A stretch of DNA of 13,906 nucleotides from UBA10205 sp964373815 (GTDB lineage: Archaea > Iainarchaeota > Iainarchaeia > Iainarchaeales > Iainarchaeaceae): positions 1 through 13,906 of the forward strand of contig CAYJWI010000025.1 in assembly GCA_964373815.1 (NCBI GenBank). Direction: 5' to 3'. The notes beneath the pieces are model-generated. The model was given only the letters and a program-made list of their open reading frames with translations. It made no database searches and was not told where the DNA came from. Both the position numbers and the translations under genes were made by a program. This document shows, one piece after another, positions 6,755-13,515 of this stretch (position 1 is the stretch's first letter; each line of letters opens with the position of its first letter).

Positions 6755-7765
6755 TCAATACTCCTTCATCCCGCCTATAAGCCCTGTCTTTTTCGCGAGG
6801 AACTCGTGCACGAGCTCCGCGCATTTCATAAGGGGCTTTTCAACTGAATCGCCTGGGCCGTTGAACCCCGCGGCGCCGGCATGCCCTCCCCCTTCTCCCT
6901 CGAAAAAGGACTCGAGGCGGTTGAAGACGTCGCGCGCGAGGTCGAATGAATTGGAGCGCAGCCACTGGTTGTTCACCCTGCCGCTAACGCGCACCGCCCC
7001 CTTCTCCGCATAGCCGCAGAAGGCGGCATCCGCGCCAATCCTGACCAGTGCAGAGGCGGCATCGGCCTCGAATGCACCGACATCGGAAATCGCGATTATC
7101 GAATCGCCGGACTTGAATATGCGGCAGCGCTTCGCGGCCTTGAGGCAGGCGACTTTTTCGGAAAAATCCTTCCCGACCGAGAAAAGCGAAACTATTTCGC
7201 TGTACGGCACGGATGCCTTGCGCAACACCTCCGCCATAATCGAAAATGTTTCGTGGTCTGCAATGAGAAAGGACGCCGAATCCGTGATGATGCCCGCACC
7301 TATGCAGAGCAGGGCACTGCGCGGGATTTTCACCCTTGTTGCAAGCAAAAGGTCGTGCACGATTTCGGTCGTGGAAATGGCATTTTTGTCGGAGCGGGAG
7401 TTCTTCTGCGGCGCAATCCTGGTTTTTTCATGCGCGTGGTGGTCTATCAGGAACTTCTCGCCCTTGAAGGAGAGGAATTGCCCCTGCATCGAGCCCAGCA
7501 TTGAGGAATTGTTGAAATCAAGGCACACTATGCAATCGAAAGAATCGAGCGAAGGGTTGAGTGTGAAGGGAATGGAAAGTTTTTTCGCGAGCGCGGAGGC
7601 GCTAGAGTTCATGTGGTCAGGGACCCCGATCGAGGTTTTGGATTTTGATTTGAGCGAGAGGTGTATTGCGGCGGCGCTGGCGAGCGAATCGACGTCGCAG
7701 CCGGAGTGCGTGAGGAGGAGTGTTTTTTTTCGGAACAGCGGCGAGAGGTTTTTGAGGGCCATCAT
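6755..7765 (-). CDS. DHH-family phosphoesterase at the end of the exosome operon
   Basis: The 336-residue protein carries the DHH signature: a first motif with Asp24 and Asp26 (THSGCDVDSLASA), Asp83 in CLDFNN, the name-giving LIDHHAH (Asp108, His109, His110), and Asp162 in GIITDSASF. A DHHA1-type C-terminal domain ends in GEGGGHAGAAGF (His295). These residues ligate metals in RecJ-like and nanoRNase-like enzymes that cleave oligonucleotides or cyclic dinucleotides. The start ATG at 7765 overlaps the prefoldin stop by 4 bases (a second ATG follows directly), so translation is probably coupled. Its place in the operon suggests it might degrade short products left by the exosome, as bacterial nanoRNases do for other exonucleases. 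The substrate cannot be read from sequence. Confidence 0.9.
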   Translation of the reverse strand: MMALKNLSPLFRKKTLLLTHSGCDVDSLASAAAIHLSLKSKSKTSIGVPDHMNSSASALAKKLSIPFTLNPSLDSFDCIVCLDFNNSSMLGSMQGQFLSFKGEKFLIDHHAHEKTRIAPQKNSRSDKNAISTTEIVHDLLLATRVKIPRSALLCIGAGIITDSASFLIADHETFSIMAEVLRKASVPYSEIVSLFSVGKDFSEKVACLKAAKRCRIFKSGDSIIAISDVGAFEADAASALVRIGADAAFCGYAEKGAVRVSGRVNNQWLRSNSFDLARDVFNRLESFFEGEGGGHAGAAGFNGPGDSVEKPLMKCAELVHEFLAKKTGLIGGMKEY

Positions 7766-8130
7766 TTTGCCTCATCTTTCTTTTCCGCTCCCTTGGAAGC
7801 CCCTTTCTTGGCAGCCTCAATCTCGCTTTTGAGCTTGTTTAGCTTGTCAAGCATCGCCTCTTCCTGCTTCTTCACAGTCTTTGCGCGCAAATCGACTGTT
7901 TCCTTCTGCTCGGATAGTTCCTTTTCTACCTTTTTCGAATCGGTAAGTATGAGTATGTTGCCAACTGCTTTGTACACCTTTTTCTCTTTTGTCTCCTTGA
8001 GTTCTGTAAGCGCTTCGGAGAGGACCTGCGCCTGCACTGCAAGGCTCTGGCTCTGCGCCTCTATAGATGAGAGCTGCATTCTTCCCCTCTCGAATTCCTG
8101 TATGGACTTGTTCAAATCAGTTTCCGCCAT
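7762..8130 (-). CDS. pfdB: Prefoldin beta subunit
   Basis: The 122-residue product fits the beta subunit of the hexameric prefoldin chaperone, which holds unfolded proteins for the thermosome in the cytosol. Two long coiled-coil helices (about 2-45 and 70-110) flank the short beta hairpin around KVYKAVGNILILTD (51-64), the canonical beta-prefoldin pattern. The C-terminal tail is rich in Lys, Ala and Glu. A strong ribosome site, GGAGG, overlaps the stop of the upstream pcc1 gene and lies about 10 bases before ATG 8130. The stop overlaps the DHH start. Prefoldin beta is a usual member of archaeal exosome superoperons, so both sequence and context agree. Confidence 0.93.
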   Translation of the reverse strand: MAETDLNKSIQEFERGRMQLSSIEAQSQSLAVQAQVLSEALTELKETKEKKVYKAVGNILILTDSKKVEKELSEQKETVDLRAKTVKKQEEAMLDKLNKLKSEIEAAKKGASKGAEKKDEAK

Positions 8131-8143
8131 TGGTCAATCCTCC

Positions 8144-8380
8144 TTATAAAAGTGAAACCTTCTCGCAGAGCCCGAGCAGCCTTGAATACGAATTCACTGA
8201 AGCTTTCAGCGCCGGCCCGTCCTCTGACAAAACTTTTAGGGAAACAACGTTTTTATTGGTATGCATCTGCGCTTTTGAGCGCCAGCCTGAAAGCCTATTA
8301 ATTTCTGGCAGAACGGCATTGTAAGCGCAGAGCGCCGCGTTTTCGGAATTGAAAGTGAAGGATTTTTCGGAAGAGAGCAT
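8144..8380 (-). CDS. pcc1: KEOPS complex subunit Pcc1
   Basis: The 78-residue product matches the small Pcc1/CTAG-like family in size and layout: an N-terminal strand with FNSENAALCAYNAVLPEI, a middle strand around NKNVVSLKVLSEDGPALKAS, and a C-terminal helix with VNSYSRLLGLCEKV. Pcc1 is the dimerisation subunit of KEOPS, which helps make t6A at position 37 of ANN-decoding tRNAs. The ATG at 8380 shares one base with the rpoP stop (TAATG), so translation is coupled. It sits between rpoP and prefoldin beta; pcc1-like genes occur in this neighbourhood in other archaea. No other KEOPS gene is in the window. Recognition rests on short conserved patterns plus context. Confidence 0.82.
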   Translation of the reverse strand: MLSSEKSFTFNSENAALCAYNAVLPEINRLSGWRSKAQMHTNKNVVSLKVLSEDGPALKASVNSYSRLLGLCEKVSLL

Positions 8381-8511
8381 TAAACTGCCTTCACTGTCTT
8401 GGTTATCGGGTCCCTCATTTTGGAGAAAATCTTGAACCCACAGCTAGGGCACCTTATTCCGCCCGTAATGAGGCTTGCGACTTCCTTTTGGCACTGCAAA
8501 CACTTGTACAT
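8380..8511 (-). CDS. rpoP: DNA-directed RNA polymerase subunit P (Rpb12/Rpc10 homologue)
   Basis: This 43-residue gene reads MYKCLQCQKEV at its start and RCPSCGFKIFSKMRDP in the middle. Cys4, Cys7, Cys21 and Cys24 form the single zinc ribbon typical of the archaeal Rpo12/RpoP subunit. The basic region after the second CxxC and the total length are normal for the family. This subunit helps assemble and stabilise RNA polymerase. The ATG at 8511 overlaps the eL43 stop by one base, and its own stop overlaps the pcc1 start by one base, so three genes are joined by TAATG junctions. The eL43-rpoP order is common in archaeal exosome superoperons. Confidence 0.95.
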   Translation of the reverse strand: MYKCLQCQKEVASLITGGIRCPSCGFKIFSKMRDPITKTVKAV

Positions 8512-8978
8512 TAGCTCTCCTCCCCTTCAGAATCCGTTTCGGTTGAATCTTCCTGCAATTCCTCCTCAACTTCGGCGGGCTGCTCTTCCTTCTTGGAATG
8601 CTTTTTCGCTTCAGGGAAGTGCACCTTTTCTTCCACTTTGGCCTCTGCCTTGGCCTGGCTTTGGTTTGGGAATAGCTCGTTCTGGCCTTTTGAGAGGGTT
8701 TCGACGAGTTCAGGCGCGAACGCCCTTTGCGAAACCATCTTTGAGATTATCCCGCCTGCAAGGGTTTGTGGCACGTAGGAGCCGCCTACGAATTCGTGCA
8801 GGCACTTAGAGCAGGAAAAGATGCCCTTGCTGAGCCTCTTAACCCTTCGCGAGCCGCAGCTCGGGCAAACGTGCTTTTGGAGCTGGAGAGGCTCTATTTT
8901 GAGCAGCTTTCTCCTAATCCCAACACCATATCTCGAGCCGAAACGGCCTACGCTTCCCACTTTCAGTGTCCCTGCCAT
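8511..8978 (-). CDS. rpl37ae: Large ribosomal subunit protein eL43 (L37Ae) with a long acidic C-terminal tail
   Basis: Residues 1-90 are a complete eL43: a basic N-terminus (KVGSVGRFGSRYGVGIRRK), a zinc ribbon with Cys38, Cys41, Cys56 and Cys59, and the FVGGSYVPQT motif. It binds 23S rRNA in the 50S subunit. The family is normally about 70-95 residues; this one has 155. The extra part (about 92-155) starts polar and Lys/Ala-rich and ends in a run of Glu, Asp and Ser, so it is probably disordered and acidic. The frame continues cleanly to a TAA that overlaps the rpoP start, which argues against a frameshift artefact. The upstream ribosome site is weak (GGGTAA), 12 bases after rrp42. Confidence 0.95.
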   Translation of the reverse strand: MAGTLKVGSVGRFGSRYGVGIRRKLLKIEPLQLQKHVCPSCGSRRVKRLSKGIFSCSKCLHEFVGGSYVPQTLAGGIISKMVSQRAFAPELVETLSKGQNELFPNQSQAKAEAKVEEKVHFPEAKKHSKKEEQPAEVEEELQEDSTETDSEGEES

Positions 8979-8990
8979 ACTTTATTACCC

Positions 8991-9770
8991 TTACAATAGC
9001 TTTCTTATTTGTTTGCTGTTCTTCATCGCGACATCTATCGCGCTGTTTATTTCCTCGAACTTGAACGAGCCCGCAAGGCCTTTTTGGAAGGCGCTTATGT
9101 TGTCGTCCTCCGTCACCGCGACAGAGAAGCGCGCGCTCATCGCCTTTTCTTCGGAAAGTATTGGGTCCGCGACCACTACATTGCCGATTTTTGCGAAAGT
9201 GTTGAGTATCGGTTTTGCCTTTACCTTGAGCTTCCCTGAATACTCGCCCTTGACTATTTTGTCATCCTCGAGCTTTGGCATCCTGGTTTCGAGCAGAGCG
9301 CTCATCGCGGCTATTGCGCACGCATCAAAGAGGTTCCCGTCGTTGTTGATGATGTAGATGTCAACAAAGCCAATCCAGACTTTTTCGCCCTCGGTTATGC
9401 ACAGGTCTGCAAAGTCGATTGCCTTGCTCTCCCTAATGCCCCTGTCAACTACCCTTGAGAGCTCTATCGCTTCCTCCCTCGGGGGCCCGATTTCGAATTC
9501 TGGGTCTGCCATTGGCAAAAGCTCTGCGCCCACGCTGATGCTTCCCGCGCCCGGTGAATCAGGATATGGCTCGCCGACAATCATTTTTATGCCAGCGATT
9601 ACATCGGTATCACCCAGCAGGACACGTGCAGAGCCGTCGGCGTTTTCACTCACACCATGCGTGATAGAAACTTTCCTCATCTCGTCGACTTTCCTCGCGC
9701 CTATCCTCTTGCCTTCCTTGAGGTCGGCGACTACCTTGTCGACCCTCAAATCCCATAGGCCTGAAATCAT
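8991..9770 (-). CDS. rrp42: Exosome complex subunit Rrp42 (RNase PH fold, non-catalytic)
   Basis: The 259-residue protein has the archaeal Rrp42 pattern: SGLWDLRVDKVVADLKEG at the N-terminus, the central VGEPYPDSPGAGSI and ELSRVVDRGIRESKAI motifs, and a late VADPILSEE segment. Rrp42 pairs with Rrp41 to build the hexameric RNase PH ring. It lacks the phosphorolytic residues and supports RNA and phosphate binding from the partner side. In the family's GxRxDGR segment this copy reads GKRIGARKVDEMR, losing the usual Asp-Gly. Its ATG overlaps the rrp41 stop by 4 bases (ATGA), consistent with coupled, equimolar production of the two ring subunits. Confidence 0.97.
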   Translation of the reverse strand: MISGLWDLRVDKVVADLKEGKRIGARKVDEMRKVSITHGVSENADGSARVLLGDTDVIAGIKMIVGEPYPDSPGAGSISVGAELLPMADPEFEIGPPREEAIELSRVVDRGIRESKAIDFADLCITEGEKVWIGFVDIYIINNDGNLFDACAIAAMSALLETRMPKLEDDKIVKGEYSGKLKVKAKPILNTFAKIGNVVVADPILSEEKAMSARFSVAVTEDDNISAFQKGLAGSFKFEEINSAIDVAMKNSKQIRKLL

Positions 9771-10537
9771 GCTTCCACCTCTTTTGCCGAAGATTTTTCC
9801 CCGGTGTTATCCATCTTGTACTTCGCCTTCAGGGCGGCCTTCTGGATCTCGTACACTTTTGCTATCGCGCTCTCGGCCATCTTGTAGGCTTCTTCCCATT
9901 CCTTCTTTGTGATTACGCCATCGAGCTGGAGCAGTGCAATCTCCTTCGAGTTTGGCAGCATTGCGATAGGGATGTCCACCGCGTCCGGAGCGTCCTCTTC
10001 GTTCTTGTCAAGGTCGAGGATTATTTTCCCGCCTGCCTTGCCAACGCTCGTGCCTGAAACCATGTCCCTCATGGGGATACCTGCATCGGCGAGCGCAACT
10101 GAAGCTGCTGTGAGCGCTGCAATCCTCGAGCCTGCATTGCTGTCAACGATTTCTACTGTGATATCGATTGCCGTGTTCGGGAACCTTTCGACAAATATTG
10201 CCTTCTCAAGGGCCTCCCCGCACACTTTGGAAATTTCCACTTCCCTTCTACCCGGCTTTGGGTTCTTGCGGTCAGGGACACTGAATGTCGCCATCCTGTA
10301 CTCGAACTTTATCACTGACTTGTATGGGTTTGCAGTGTGCTTTGGCAGGCACTCCCTTGGCCCGTAGACCGCGGCGAAAACCTTGTTCTGCCCCCACTCT
10401 AAATATGCCGAACCGTCGGCGCGTGGTATCACTCCGGCCTTTATCTTTATCGGCCTTAGCTCGTCTATTTTCCTTCCGTCGAGCCTCTTGCCTTTCGAGT
10501 CGACGTATGTTACCGATTCTTCCTTTCTCTTTGCCAT
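9767..10537 (-). CDS. rrp41: Exosome complex subunit Rrp41, catalytic RNase PH protein
   Basis: The 256-residue protein is the phosphorolytic 3'-5' exoribonuclease of the archaeal exosome; it can also add A-rich tails in the reverse reaction. Visible functional residues are Arg61 in YGPRE, Arg98/Arg99 in PGRREVE for RNA contact, the phosphate-binding NAGSR (134-138), and acidic residues including Asp182 and Asp188 in the LDLDKNEEDAPDAVDIPIA segment. All key positions are kept, so it should be active. The C-terminus ends in a polar, charged tail (about 235-256). The start directly follows the rrp4 stop (TAAATG) with GGTGA just upstream. It probably assembles with the rrp42 product encoded immediately downstream. 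Confidence 0.97.
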   Translation of the reverse strand: MAKRKEESVTYVDSKGKRLDGRKIDELRPIKIKAGVIPRADGSAYLEWGQNKVFAAVYGPRECLPKHTANPYKSVIKFEYRMATFSVPDRKNPKPGRREVEISKVCGEALEKAIFVERFPNTAIDITVEIVDSNAGSRIAALTAASVALADAGIPMRDMVSGTSVGKAGGKIILDLDKNEEDAPDAVDIPIAMLPNSKEIALLQLDGVITKKEWEEAYKMAESAIAKVYEIQKAALKAKYKMDNTGEKSSAKEVEA

Positions 10538-11197
10538 TTACATTTCACCTTCCATAACCGTGCCTTGGGGCTTTGCCTCCCTCATCGGGACCTGCGACTT
10601 TATGAAGTCGGTGATCCTGTTCGTCAGATGGTCGAGGTGCGCCTCCTTGTCAATCTTGTTTACCGCTTTCCTTAGCAGCTCAATGTTTCCGCCCTTTGCC
10701 CAGATCCTTCCGTTGCGCCCGACAATTATGTTCGAGCCGGTGCCGTCCTTTATCACGTTGAGCATCGAGCCTTCCTTGCCTATAATGCGCGGTATCTTTA
10801 CCGGCGAGACCTGGATTATCTCCCCGCCGAAAAAAAGCCTTATATTGCCCAAATCTACTTCGTTTAGCTCGTTCACTTTCATTATTTTCGCGGAAATTAT
10901 CGAGCCTGGCTTTAGCACTTCGCGGAGCTCCTTTTTCGAGGCAAAGCTCGGGTAGAAGCTGTTGATGTCAACCCCGTAGCCAGCGAAGCGCTCCGAAACA
11001 ATTACGCCTATTATTACATCGTTTAGCTGCGGCATGTACTTGCCCTCGAGCGGCACAACCGAGGCATAATCCGCCTCGTCATTTACCAGCCCAATCGAGT
11101 CCGAATAAATCTTTCCGTCCCTTACGAAAACGTGCGAGCCGAGCTTTTTGCGCTCCTCGGTCACGAGCTCCCCTGGGACCACTAACCTTTTCACCAT
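10538..11197 (-). CDS. rrp4: Exosome cap subunit Rrp4 (S1 and KH RNA-binding domains)
   Basis: The 219-residue protein shows the three Rrp4 parts: an N-terminal beta domain (about 1-55, starting KRLVVPGELV), an S1 domain (about 56-125, with GVDINSFYPS), and a KH domain (about 130-190) with IPRIIGKEGSML and the diagnostic GRNGRIWAKG. Rrp4 trimers cap the hexameric Rrp41/Rrp42 ring and feed RNA into it. The other possible cap protein, Csl4, is not in this window. GAGGTGA, overlapping the end of the SBDS gene, serves as ribosome site about 10 bases ahead of ATG 11197. A short polar tail follows the KH domain. Confidence 0.97.
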   Translation of the reverse strand: MVKRLVVPGELVTEERKKLGSHVFVRDGKIYSDSIGLVNDEADYASVVPLEGKYMPQLNDVIIGVIVSERFAGYGVDINSFYPSFASKKELREVLKPGSIISAKIMKVNELNEVDLGNIRLFFGGEIIQVSPVKIPRIIGKEGSMLNVIKDGTGSNIIVGRNGRIWAKGGNIELLRKAVNKIDKEAHLDHLTNRITDFIKSQVPMREAKPQGTVMEGEM

Positions 11198-11204
11198 TTT
11201 TCAT

Positions 11205-11906
11205 TCACCTCTTGTTTTCAAGTATCTTGGATTCTACCTCTCCGTGCGTGAGGTGGTTTAGCTCGTTGAACAGATCCTGCTTGACCCCTGCAGGGATTTC
11301 GAGCACAGCCACCAGGCTCCCGTCGTTCTGCCATTCCTCTTTCTGCACCCCGTACTTGTGCAATACCACTGAAGCCTTTCCGGAGTACTGCGCCGGGACT
11401 TTTATCGCGAGGCTCAGCTTTTCCATTGAAATGGGCAAAAGCTTCTTGATCTCCTTTATTGCCTCCGAAATCTGGTCCTTCACAGGCTTGTTGATGTCCA
11501 CTGTGAATTTTATTTCCTCAAGCGCGTTCTCAATCCTCTGCACCGGGTGCGGCGCGTTCGTCTGCGGGTTCATTGCATTCTTTGAAATGAATGTTATGAT
11601 TTCCCTCTTCTTGCGCTCCGCTATTTCCCTTCTCTGCGCAGTGGTAAGCTGGATCGTCCCTTCTGTTATTATTTTTTTTACAATGGCCTTTACATCGGTT
11701 GTGCCGAAAACCTTTTTCAGGCTCTCCTCGCTCTTCGCCTCGCCCTTGTTCGCGTCCTTGAACACGGAGTCGATTAGCATCAAATCGCCAAAATCCACTT
11801 CCTTGCCGTGCTTCATGTCCATTGCGAGGTGCGGGTCTACGAGTATCTCGAACTTCTCGCCCGCATGCTCGAGGCGCGCTATTACGGCATCCTCTGTCCT
11901 TACCAT
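11205..11906 (-). CDS. Ribosome maturation protein SBDS (Sdo1 homologue)
   Basis: The 233-residue protein matches the archaeal SBDS family in length and motifs. It has an N-terminal FYSH domain (about 1-85, starting DAVIARLEHAGEKFEILV and containing LLIDSVFKDANKGE-like sequence), a helical middle domain (QLTTAQRREIAERKKREI and NPQTNAPHPVQRIENAL), and a ferredoxin-like C-terminal domain. In eukaryotes SBDS works with EFL1 to release eIF6 from the 60S subunit; archaeal homologues are thought to have a related large-subunit role. The gene starts 54 bases after psmA stops, the largest gap inside the operon, so an internal promoter is possible, though I see no good TATA box there. It is a standard member of the exosome superoperon. 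Confidence 0.96.
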   Translation of the reverse strand: MVRTEDAVIARLEHAGEKFEILVDPHLAMDMKHGKEVDFGDLMLIDSVFKDANKGEAKSEESLKKVFGTTDVKAIVKKIITEGTIQLTTAQRREIAERKKREIITFISKNAMNPQTNAPHPVQRIENALEEIKFTVDINKPVKDQISEAIKEIKKLLPISMEKLSLAIKVPAQYSGKASVVLHKYGVQKEEWQNDGSLVAVLEIPAGVKQDLFNELNHLTHGEVESKILENKR

Positions 11907-11960
11907 TTAAAGGTCATGTCCCCTGAAATCAAGTTTTTGATATTCACTGCTTTTTGATGT

Positions 11961-12695
11961 CTACTCTTTCTTGCTGTTCGCAAAGTAGCCCTTCAATTCT
12001 TCCTGAGAAACCGGGGTGAACTTCCGGGCCGAGTCAACGTAAGTGAACTGCAGTCTTTTTACCTCGAGCTTCTCCTTCTCGTCAAGGCCGTATTCGAGCG
12101 CCTTGAGCAGCAGCTTTGCGGCTGCCTCCCTTGACATGTTCTCCTTCCACTCCTTCTCGAAGTAGTCCATGGCCTTGTTCTTGTTCCTGCCTATCGCAAT
12201 TGCCTGGTACTCCGCGAGCGCGCCGGAAGGCTCTGTCTCGAAAAGCCTCTTTCCCGTGCCGTCCACTCCGCCGATTATGAATGAAATGCCAAAAGGCCTC
12301 ATGCCGCCATACTGCGTGAAAATCTGCATCAGGTTCGAGACTTCCTTGACAAGGCTCTCGACCTGCACTGGCTCTTCGTAATACATGCGGTTCTCCTGTG
12401 ACTTCTGCCTCGCGATACCCACAAGCCTTCTTGCATCGCCCACAAGGCCTGCTGAAACAGCGACAATGTGCTCATCTATCGGGAAAATCTTTTCCACAGA
12501 ATCAGGGAGCAAAAGCCTGCTTGTAATCTTCTTGTCAGCGCCGAAAAGAACGCCGTCAGCGTACTTGCACGCAACACCCATCGTGCCCTGCGCGACAATC
12601 TTCGAGGCGTATTCAACCTGGTATAGCCTTCCGTCAGGCGAAAACATCGTAGCTGCCCGATCATAGTTGGCCGACTGGTTAGAAACTGGGTACAA
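11961..12695 (-). CDS. psmA: 20S proteasome alpha subunit
   Basis: The 244-residue protein has the alpha-type signature NYDRAATMFSPDGRLYQVEY near its N-terminus, including the YDR gate residues (11-13). It also has GADKKITSRL, whose lysine (55/56) lies where ATPase C-termini dock, and the GGMRPFGISFIIGG and EPSGALAEYQAIAIG blocks. Alpha rings form the gated outer rings of the 20S particle; they lack catalytic threonine. No beta subunit or ATPase gene is in the window. The start at 12695 is supported by GGGAGTGATTA just upstream (ribosome site) and a TATA box at 12746-12753, giving a leader of about 25 bases. It is the first gene of the exosome superoperon. Confidence 0.96.
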   Translation of the reverse strand: MYPVSNQSANYDRAATMFSPDGRLYQVEYASKIVAQGTMGVACKYADGVLFGADKKITSRLLLPDSVEKIFPIDEHIVAVSAGLVGDARRLVGIARQKSQENRMYYEEPVQVESLVKEVSNLMQIFTQYGGMRPFGISFIIGGVDGTGKRLFETEPSGALAEYQAIAIGRNKNKAMDYFEKEWKENMSREAAAKLLLKALEYGLDEKEKLEVKRLQFTYVDSARKFTPVSQEELKGYFANSKKE

Positions 12696-12745
12696 TTAAT
12701 CACTCCCTATTTGCCTGTGAATAAATAGTATTTCTAATCAGTAAG

Positions 12746-12753
12746 TTATATAA
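12746..12753. promoter_or_regulatory. Palindromic TATA box, possibly bidirectional
   Basis: TTATATAA is its own reverse complement. To the right, the ATG at 12776 lies exactly at the position expected for a leaderless start (about 26 bases from the centre). To the left, a start near 12720-12725 would give psmA a leader of about 25-30 bases with its GGGAG ribosome site. A second, weaker TATA-like element for psmA (TATTTATT on the minus strand, around 12722-12730) is possible. Confidence 0.6.
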
Positions 12754-12775
12754 AGTCAACTTGCCGCTCTCCTGC

Positions 12776-12850
12776 ATGCAAAGCCGCATGAAAAAGCCAA
12801 AAAAACTAAAATGGCCCAAAAGCCCCAGAAGGCCAATACTAATGGGATAG
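12776..12850 (+). CDS. 24-residue basic micro-ORF, possibly leaderless
   Basis: ATG 12776 lies about 26 bases from the centre of the TATA box at 12746-12753. The 24-residue product starts MQSRMKKPKKLKWPKSPRRP, is dominated by Lys, Arg and Pro, and ends with TAG at 12848-12850. It is comparable in size and charge to very small ribosomal proteins such as eL41, but the sequence does not match eL41 as I know it. The gene is divergent from psmA and runs toward the 3' end of the PIN toxin gene at 12903. It may instead be a non-coding or antisense RNA start. Confidence in coding is limited by its size. Confidence 0.35.
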   Translation: MQSRMKKPKKLKWPKSPRRPILMG

Positions 12851-12902
12851 CCATGCTTGCAGGCAAAACCGCCAATGGCCGTTGTTGCGTTTCGCCTTCC
12901 GT

Positions 12903-13286
12903 TTATTTCAGTACTATGGCGCCTTTGCGCCCGGAAAAATCCGCATCAAAAGTCACGAGTTCCGCGCCTGTTTCGAGGGCGGTGCGGTAGACCACTGAAT
13001 CCGCAAGCGACAATCCCAGCCTTGCCGAATCCTCGGCGCTTTTTTCAAGAATCGGCTCGGAAACATCGACAATGATGCTGTTGTCCTTCATGAAGTCGAG
13101 GGACTCTGAAATCCGCTCCGGCTTCTCTTTGCCAAGCAAAAGCCGCTTCTTCACTTCATGGAGCGAAATTGCCGAAGAGAAAAGGGCGCAGTTGTACTTG
13201 TTTATCATCTTGGCAATTCTCGGCTCGCCTAAAAGGAAATACATGAGCCATGCGGAGGAGTCAAGCAACCGCCTATATTCGGTCAA
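12903..13286 (-). CDS. vapC: VapC-like PIN-domain toxin ribonuclease
   Basis: The 127-residue protein has a standard VapC size and the PIN acidic set: Asp9 in RLLDSSAW, Glu44 in SLHEVKKR, Asp96 in LSLADSVVY, and Asp114/Asp116 in TFDADF. Such toxins cleave tRNA or rRNA when released from their antitoxin. The start is TTG at 13286, overlapping the end of the antitoxin gene by 14 bases. No ATG or GTG occurs before the essential DSSAW motif, so a non-ATG start is needed and would keep toxin yield low and coupled to the antitoxin. The gene ends about 50 bases from the convergent micro-ORF at 12776-12850. Confidence 0.9.
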   Translation of the reverse strand: MTEYRRLLDSSAWLMYFLLGEPRIAKMINKYNCALFSSAISLHEVKKRLLLGKEKPERISESLDFMKDNSIIVDVSEPILEKSAEDSARLGLSLADSVVYRTALETGAELVTFDADFSGRKGAIVLK

Positions 13287-13485
13287 CCTTATCCCTCAGC
13301 CCGTGGAGAATTTCTTTAGCTGTCCACTTCTTGCCGCCGCCGAGCGCGCCGGCCATGGACTTTCGGTGCCGCGTCTCTATGAGGCGGGAAATTGCCTCGT
13401 CATAGGATGCTGCATTCGTCCTCTGCATAATCTTCCTCAACCTCATCGCAGTATAACCCTTGACCTGTATCGTGGTAGTTGCCAT
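13273..13485 (-). CDS. vapB: VapB-like antitoxin
   Basis: The 70-residue protein sits directly before the PIN toxin and overlaps it by 14 bases, the classic antitoxin-first order. The N-terminus (TTTIQVKGYTAMRLRKIM) reads as a DNA-binding strand followed by helix, as in ribbon-helix-helix or related VapB proteins, with ASYDEAISRLIE as a second helix. The C-terminal half (KKWTAKEILHGLRDKVDRI) would be the toxin-binding tail. GGTGAT lies 3 bases before ATG 13485. A palindromic CTATAG pair between TATA box and start suggests repression by the VapBC complex. The exact antitoxin subfamily is not certain. Confidence 0.82.
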   Translation of the reverse strand: MATTTIQVKGYTAMRLRKIMQRTNAASYDEAISRLIETRHRKSMAGALGGGKKWTAKEILHGLRDKVDRI

Positions 13486-13500
13486 GAAATCACCAACTTA

Positions 13501-13514
13501 CTATAGCACTATAG
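13501..13514. promoter_or_regulatory. Palindromic operator candidate for vapBC
   Basis: Two CTATAG hexamers (13501-13506 and 13509-13514), each self-complementary, are separated by CA. Together they form a near-perfect 14-base palindrome. They lie between the vapB TATA box and its start codon, where a bound antitoxin dimer would block transcription. Autoregulation is the general rule for VapBC systems; the site itself is inferred. Confidence 0.5.
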
Positions 13515-13515
13515 A

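Noticed and set aside
7113..7832. Plus-strand ORF of 239 codons
   Set aside because: It is antisense to the DHH phosphoesterase, whose catalytic motifs are intact; the mirror frame shows none.
8821..10955. Several long plus-strand ORFs opposite the exosome genes
   Set aside because: They are shadows of rrp4, rrp41, rrp42 and eL43, produced by the same codon bias on the coding strand.
11212..11910. Long plus-strand ORF of 232 codons
   Set aside because: It lies wholly antisense to SBDS, which has clear family motifs. The plus-strand protein is a Ser/Phe/Ile-rich mirror with no motif and no promoter.
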